In this document: one piece after another, positions 5,800 to 6,711 of the stretch
Numbering within the stretch: the stretch's first letter is position 1
Layout: each line of letters starts with the position of its first letter
Origin: Gemmatimonadaceae bacterium
GTDB lineage: Bacteria; Gemmatimonadota; Gemmatimonadetes; Gemmatimonadales; Gemmatimonadaceae
Assembly (NCBI GenBank): GCA_025453855.1
Contig: JALOPO010000325.1
Coordinates: forward strand, 1 to 6,711
Reading direction: 5' to 3'
DNA length: 6,711 nt
Translations under genes and position numbers: made by a program
Notes under the pieces: generated by a model
The model's database searches: none
What the model was told of the DNA's origin: nothing
The model's input: the letters and a program-made list of their open reading frames with translations, nothing else

Positions 5800-6156
5800 C
5801 TGCTCGCGATCCCGACGCTGGCCGCATCGGCCGCGTACGCGCTGTCGGAGGTGTTCGGCTGGCGCGAGGGGATGGACTTCCGCCCGCGGCAGGCGCGTGC
5901 CTTCTACACCGTGCTCTTCGCCGCGCTCGCCGGCGGCGTGCTGATCGACCTGGGCGGGATCCCGCCGCTGCGCGCGCTGTTCTGGACCGCGGTGGTGAAC
6001 GGACTGCTCTGCCCGGTGCTCCTCGTGCTCCTGCTGCACGTGCTCGGTGACCGTCGCCACATGGCCGGCGATCCCGCAGCGCGCGGGTTGCGGGCGATGG
6101 TCGCGCTCGCCGCGCTCGTGATGGCGGGAGCAAGCGTGGCCGTCTTCGTGAGCTGA
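5800..6156 (+). CDS. Nramp-type transporter, C-terminal segment in the shifted frame (118 codons plus stop)
   Basis: The segment opens with LLAIPTLAASAAYALSEVFG, the conserved helix that follows 'LG-(I/L)-(I/V)-G-x-G' in relatives, then the GWREGMD-x-RP loop. Two hydrophobic stretches (ARAFYTVLFAALAGGVLIDL and ALFWTAVVNGLLCPVLLVLL) and a last helix (AMVALAALVMAGASVAVFV) complete the usual C-terminal part of the family, ending at TGA 6154-6156. An ATG at 5851 could be picked as a start by a gene caller, but it lies inside the conserved region, so this is the tail of the same gene. Confidence 0.82.
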   Translation: MLAIPTLAASAAYALSEVFGWREGMDFRPRQARAFYTVLFAALAGGVLIDLGGIPPLRALFWTAVVNGLLCPVLLVLLLHVLGDRRHMAGDPAARGLRAMVALAALVMAGASVAVFVS

Positions 6157-6180
6157 TCCCGCGCGGGTCGGCCGCTGCGC

Positions 6181-6196
6181 CGTGCGCTCGCGCACG
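6181..6196 (+). terminator. Small hairpin after the Nramp-type gene
   Basis: CGTGCG (6181-6186) and CGCACG (6191-6196) pair perfectly around a CTCG tetraloop, 25 bases past the stop. It is short, with no T-run, so a terminator role is only possible. Confidence 0.2.
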
Positions 6197-6212
6197 CTGG
6201 CAGGGCGCGGTA

Positions 6213-6218
6213 GATAGT
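6213..6218 (+). promoter_or_regulatory. pheA: Possible -10 box for pheA
   Basis: GATAGT matches four of six bases of a -10 box and lies in an unusually A/T-rich patch (TAGATAGTGA) in this GC-rich gap. No good -35 box is found at the right distance. A start near 6225 would leave a leader of about 34 bases containing the ribosome site at 6248. Confidence 0.28.
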
Positions 6219-6247
6219 GAGGGATGACCCTCGCGTCGCACCGTGCC

Positions 6248-6251
6248 GAGG
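6248..6251 (+). promoter_or_regulatory. pheA: Ribosome binding site deciding the pheA start
   Basis: GAGG lies seven bases before ATG 6259, a normal Shine-Dalgarno spacing. None of the other gene starts in this window has one, which makes this start the most secure. Confidence 0.55.
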
Positions 6252-6258
6252 CCGGCAC

Positions 6259-6711
6259 ATGAGCATCGAGCAGCTGCGGGTCGCCTTCCAGGGCGATCGC
6301 GGGGCCTTCAGCGAACTGGCCGTCCGCCACTGGTGGCGCGGGACCGGCGAGCCGCTTCCGTGCCCGACCTTCACGAGCGCGATCGACGCGGTGGTCGACG
6401 GGCGTGCCGACGCGGCGGTGATCCCGGTGGAGAACCGCATCGTCGGCGACGTGCACGGCGCGCTCGACGCGCTGGCAGCGGCCGGGATCGCGATCCGGAT
6501 CACGTCGCACGTCACGGTGCCGGTGCAGCACGCGCTGCTCGCGCACGACGGGGCGACGCTGGCGTCGGTGCGCGTGGTGCGCAGCCACCCGGTGGCGCTG
6601 GCGCAGTGCGGCGCCTTCCTCGCGCGGCATGGCTACGTGACCGAGGAGGCGTGGGACACGGCGGGGGCGGCGCGCGCGGTGGCCGAGTCGGGCGAGGTGC
6701 AGGCGGCGGCC
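6259..6711 (+). CDS. pheA: Prephenate dehydratase, N-terminal 151 residues, running off the window
   Basis: Prephenate dehydratase converts prephenate to phenylpyruvate (loss of water and CO2), the committed step to phenylalanine, in the cytoplasm. The catalytic domain is well covered: VAFQGDRGAFSELAV (8-22) matches the 'V-x-F-x-G-x-x-GA-(Y/F)-S' opening; DAAVIPVENRIVGDVHGALD (51-70) matches the 'P-(I/V)-ENS-x-x-G-x-V' region; and RSHPVALAQCGAFL matches 'SHP-x-AL-x-QC'. DTAGAARAVAE matches the late 'DTAG-(S/A)-A' motif. In the ENS motif the Ser is Arg, which I note as unusual. No chorismate mutase domain precedes the dehydratase, so this is the stand-alone form, which usually has a C-terminal ACT domain binding phenylalanine; that part is outside the window. 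The frame is intact to the last base, unlike its upstream neighbours. Confidence 0.92.
   Translation, partial: MSIEQLRVAFQGDRGAFSELAVRHWWRGTGEPLPCPTFTSAIDAVVDGRADAAVIPVENRIVGDVHGALDALAAAGIAIRITSHVTVPVQHALLAHDGATLASVRVVRSHPVALAQCGAFLARHGYVTEEAWDTAGAARAVAESGEVQAAA

Larger units (their letters stand above)
4889..6156 (+). pseudogene. Divergent Nramp-family divalent metal cation transporter, frameshifted
   Basis: This is an inner-membrane transporter of the Nramp (natural resistance-associated macrophage protein) superfamily, whose members import Mn2+, Fe2+ or related ions with protons. Joined across the break near 5799 it is about 422 residues, normal for the family, and hydrophobic throughout. 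The two metal-site motifs are not the canonical DPGN and MPH: the first reads DDDPSG and the second SPY. That places it in a divergent bacterial subgroup usually annotated only as 'divalent metal cation transporter', so I do not call it mntH, and Mg2+ is a possible alternative substrate. ATG 4889 is preferred over an in-frame TTG at 4880. It stands alone, with a hairpin-rich gap before it and prephenate dehydratase 102 bases after. The break removes about seven bases of a conserved glycine turn; the protein would be non-functional if this is real. Confidence 0.85.

Noticed and set aside
4604..6241. A 545-codon minus-strand open frame opposite the Nramp-type gene
   Set aside because: Composition is low-complexity Arg/Gly/Ala/His and it mirrors codon positions of the real gene. 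It spans a non-coding gap without any motif.
5779..6630. A 283-codon minus-strand open frame spanning the end of the transporter and the start of pheA
   Set aside because: It crosses two well-supported plus-strand genes and shows only His/Arg-rich noise.

Overview
This window is very GC-rich throughout, with no obvious change in composition. It looks like a bacterial chromosome, most likely Gemmatimonadota or a similar GC-rich soil or water lineage. That guess rests on composition, few Shine-Dalgarno sites, and a secreted Asp-box/BNR 'VPS10-type' protein of a family common in Gemmatimonadota and Acidobacteria. It is an inference, not a match. I see no tRNA, rRNA, CRISPR array, insertion sequence, phage gene or defence cassette.

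Layout: (1) Minus strand, 1-1211: a sodium-coupled SLC13/DASS-type anion transporter running off the left edge, with one frame break near 314. (2) Plus strand, 1309-4460: a secreted protein of about 1,050 residues built of Asp-box/BNR repeats, with two frame breaks near 1945 and 2420. A strong stem-loop (4470-4510) follows its stop. (3) 4461-4888: a 428-base intergenic stretch with no gene. It holds several stem-loops, two pairs of which are mutually exclusive, and a twice-repeated dyad just upstream of the next gene. (4) Plus strand, 4889-6156: a divergent Nramp-family divalent cation transporter, with a frame break near 5799. (5) Plus strand from 6259 off the right edge: the N-terminal half of prephenate dehydratase (phenylalanine biosynthesis), intact as far as it goes.

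The genes do not form an evident pathway. The left transporter and the BNR gene are divergent, and the BNR gene is separated from the Nramp gene by a terminator-like hairpin. The dominant anomaly is that three of four genes are broken by four small net deletions (best estimates 1, about 35, 2 and 7 bases), while the residues on both sides of every break still look well conserved. This suggests base-level assembly or read errors, or very recent decay. I do not see a convincing undescribed system. The most original non-coding signal is the repeated dyad plus alternative hairpins ahead of the Nramp-type gene.
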